A stretch of 6,969 nucleotides of DNA, from the NCBI GenBank assembly GCA_945866165.1, contig CAMBGO010000129.1, positions 1-6,969 of the forward strand, given 5' to 3'. Position numbers and translations under genes: made by a program. Position 1 is the first letter of the stretch, and every line of letters starts with the position of its first letter. Under the pieces are notes generated by a model. It was not told where the DNA came from. It saw only the letters and a list, made by a program, of their open reading frames with translations, and searched no databases. Source of the DNA: Chitinophaga pinensis (GTDB lineage: Bacteria > Bacteroidota > Bacteroidia > Chitinophagales > Chitinophagaceae). Positions 6,157 through 6,969 of this stretch are shown here, piece after piece.

Positions 6157-6717
6157 ATGAGAAAGGTTGTGATAGCAGTTACGGGAGCAAGTGGTTCAAT
6201 ATACGCACAACTCCTTATCAACAAACTAAAAAGTATCAAGTCGCAATGGGACCATTTAGCCCTTGTTTTCTCTGACAATGCACGATCGGTATGGGAAACA
6301 GAACTTGGCAACAGCAATCATTCCTCACTTGACCTTCCTGTGTATGAAAAATATGATTTTTCTGCTCCATTCGCTTCTGGATCTGGACAATTTGATACCA
6401 TGATCATCATTCCATGTTCTATGGGTACGATGGGAAGAATTGCCAATGGAATATCAAGCGACCTTATAACACGCGCTGCTGACGTAATATTGAAGGAAAA
6501 AAGAAAATTAATTTGTGTTGCAAGAGAAACACCCTACAATCTCATGCACATAAAAAACATGGAGTCCATCACCTTAGCTGGAGGTATTATATGTCCCGCA
6601 ACGCCATCTTTTTATAGTCAACCTAAAACAATTGAAGATGTAGCGTCAACGGTTGTTGATAGGGTAATAGATTTGGCAGGATTCAAACTTGATTCTTATA
6701 GATGGGGAACAAATTAA
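6157..6717 (+). CDS. ubiX: Flavin prenyltransferase UbiX
   Basis: A 186-residue flavoprotein of the UbiX/Pad1 family, close to the usual length of about 190. UbiX joins a dimethylallyl group to FMN to make prenylated FMN, the cofactor of UbiD-type decarboxylases; no UbiD is in this window. Seen: the N-terminal Rossmann-like start KVVIAVTGASGSIYA with the FMN-phosphate loop at 9-15; FSDNARSVWETE at 38-48; IIPCSMGTMGRIANGISSDL at 84-103; TRAADVILKEKRKLICVARE at 105-124 with Arg123-Glu124; TPYNLMHIKNM at 125-135; and GGIICPATPSFY at 142-153 with Tyr153, expected near the prenyl-phosphate site. A conserved Arg169 lies in VVDRVIDLAG. The ATG at 6157 is preceded by an A-rich leader without a Shine-Dalgarno sequence. 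Its stop codon directly abuts the stop of the convergent LolA-like gene. Confidence 0.95.
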   Translation: MRKVVIAVTGASGSIYAQLLINKLKSIKSQWDHLALVFSDNARSVWETELGNSNHSSLDLPVYEKYDFSAPFASGSGQFDTMIIIPCSMGTMGRIANGISSDLITRAADVILKEKRKLICVARETPYNLMHIKNMESITLAGGIICPATPSFYSQPKTIEDVASTVVDRVIDLAGFKLDSYRWGTN

Positions 6718-6969
6718 TTAACGCAAATCAATCAATTCTATTCCAGGGTATTTTTTTGCACTGAAAACAAATGAATCATCTGCAATTGGCACATTCGTTG
6801 CGAATGTATTGATTGAGTATACATAACGATTTCCGCCCTTTTCAAATACACGTGTAGACATAATCATTTTAGCAGATTTATCAACTTCAAGTATTACTTT
6901 GAAAAAAGCCTTTGACTTATCTATCGGTGTTAACTCAACCACTTGGTATGTTTTACCATTTTTCTTAAT
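6718..6969 (-). CDS. LolA-like outer membrane lipoprotein carrier family, C-terminal part (partial, runs off right edge)
   Basis: The reading frame is open from the right edge (6969) to the TAA at 6720-6718, giving 83 residues that begin IKKNGKTYQVVELTP; the N-terminus, with any signal peptide, is outside the window. The GTG at 6942 lies inside the frame and is not the true start. The pattern is a half beta-barrel: alternating polar and hydrophobic strands (FFKVILEVDK, MIMSTRVFEK, NRYVYSINTF), then DDSFVFSAKKYPGIELIDLR at the very end. In Bacteroidota LolA-like proteins the ending (F-x-F, KYPG-x-E, DLR) is typical. LolA carries lipoproteins across the periplasm to the outer membrane; that this copy does so is inferred, since only the C-terminal part is seen. 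It is convergent with ubiX with no intervening bases. Confidence 0.72.
   Translation of the reverse strand: MKKNGKTYQVVELTPIDKSKAFFKVILEVDKSAKMIMSTRVFEKGGNRYVYSINTFATNVPIADDSFVFSAKKYPGIELIDLR

Noticed and set aside
6940..6969. GTG at 6942 as the start of a short 74-residue gene
   Set aside because: The frame stays open to the window edge and the upstream residues (IKKNGKTYQV) continue the beta-strand pattern, so this is the interior of a longer LolA-like gene.

Overview
The window looks like ordinary chromosomal DNA from a member of the Bacteroidota, most likely of the Chitinophagia type. This rests on the AT-rich composition, start codons preceded by A/T-rich leaders without Shine-Dalgarno sequences, promoter-like TAnnTTTG boxes, and the protein repertoire: a PafA-type phosphatase, a sphingolipid-type alpha-oxoamine synthase, and a LolA-like protein ending in PGIELIDLR. 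Genus and species cannot be told from the sequence. I see no mobile element, CRISPR array, tRNA or rRNA.

Left half, all on the minus strand, read from right to left. A secreted PafA-like alkaline phosphatase (4530-2926) is followed after 21 nt by thymidylate synthase thyA (2904-2110). After 30 nt comes dihydrofolate reductase folA (2079-1576), and after 2 nt a SAM-dependent methyltransferase of unknown substrate (1573-761). The tight spacing suggests one transcript. ThyA and FolA form a functional pair: ThyA makes dTMP and releases dihydrofolate, and FolA reduces it back to tetrahydrofolate. After a 59-nt gap with its own possible promoter comes the N-terminal 233 residues of the alpha subunit of NAD(P) transhydrogenase (701 to the left edge), cut off by the window.

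Centre. A 140-nt divergent intergenic region (4531-4670) holds two copies of the same -7 box, TATCTTTG, one facing each way. The right-hand one drives a PLP-dependent alpha-oxoamine synthase (4671-5927), probably a serine palmitoyltransferase or a related enzyme making the long-chain base of sphingolipids or sulfonolipids.

Right part. A 229-nt intergenic region (5928-6156) carries a GC-rich hairpin whose T-tract faces the minus strand, and a separate 9-bp inverted repeat just before ubiX. ubiX (6157-6717, flavin prenyltransferase) and a LolA-like gene (6969-6718, cut by the right edge) converge with directly abutting stop codons. I found no terminator between them, so the minus-facing hairpin beyond ubiX may end the LolA-side transcript after it has run antisense through all of ubiX.

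Most of the content is recognisable housekeeping metabolism. The points most worth a second look are the substrate of the alpha-oxoamine synthase, the uncharacterised methyltransferase attached to thyA-folA, and the ubiX/LolA transcript arrangement. I did not find a clearly novel multi-gene system.
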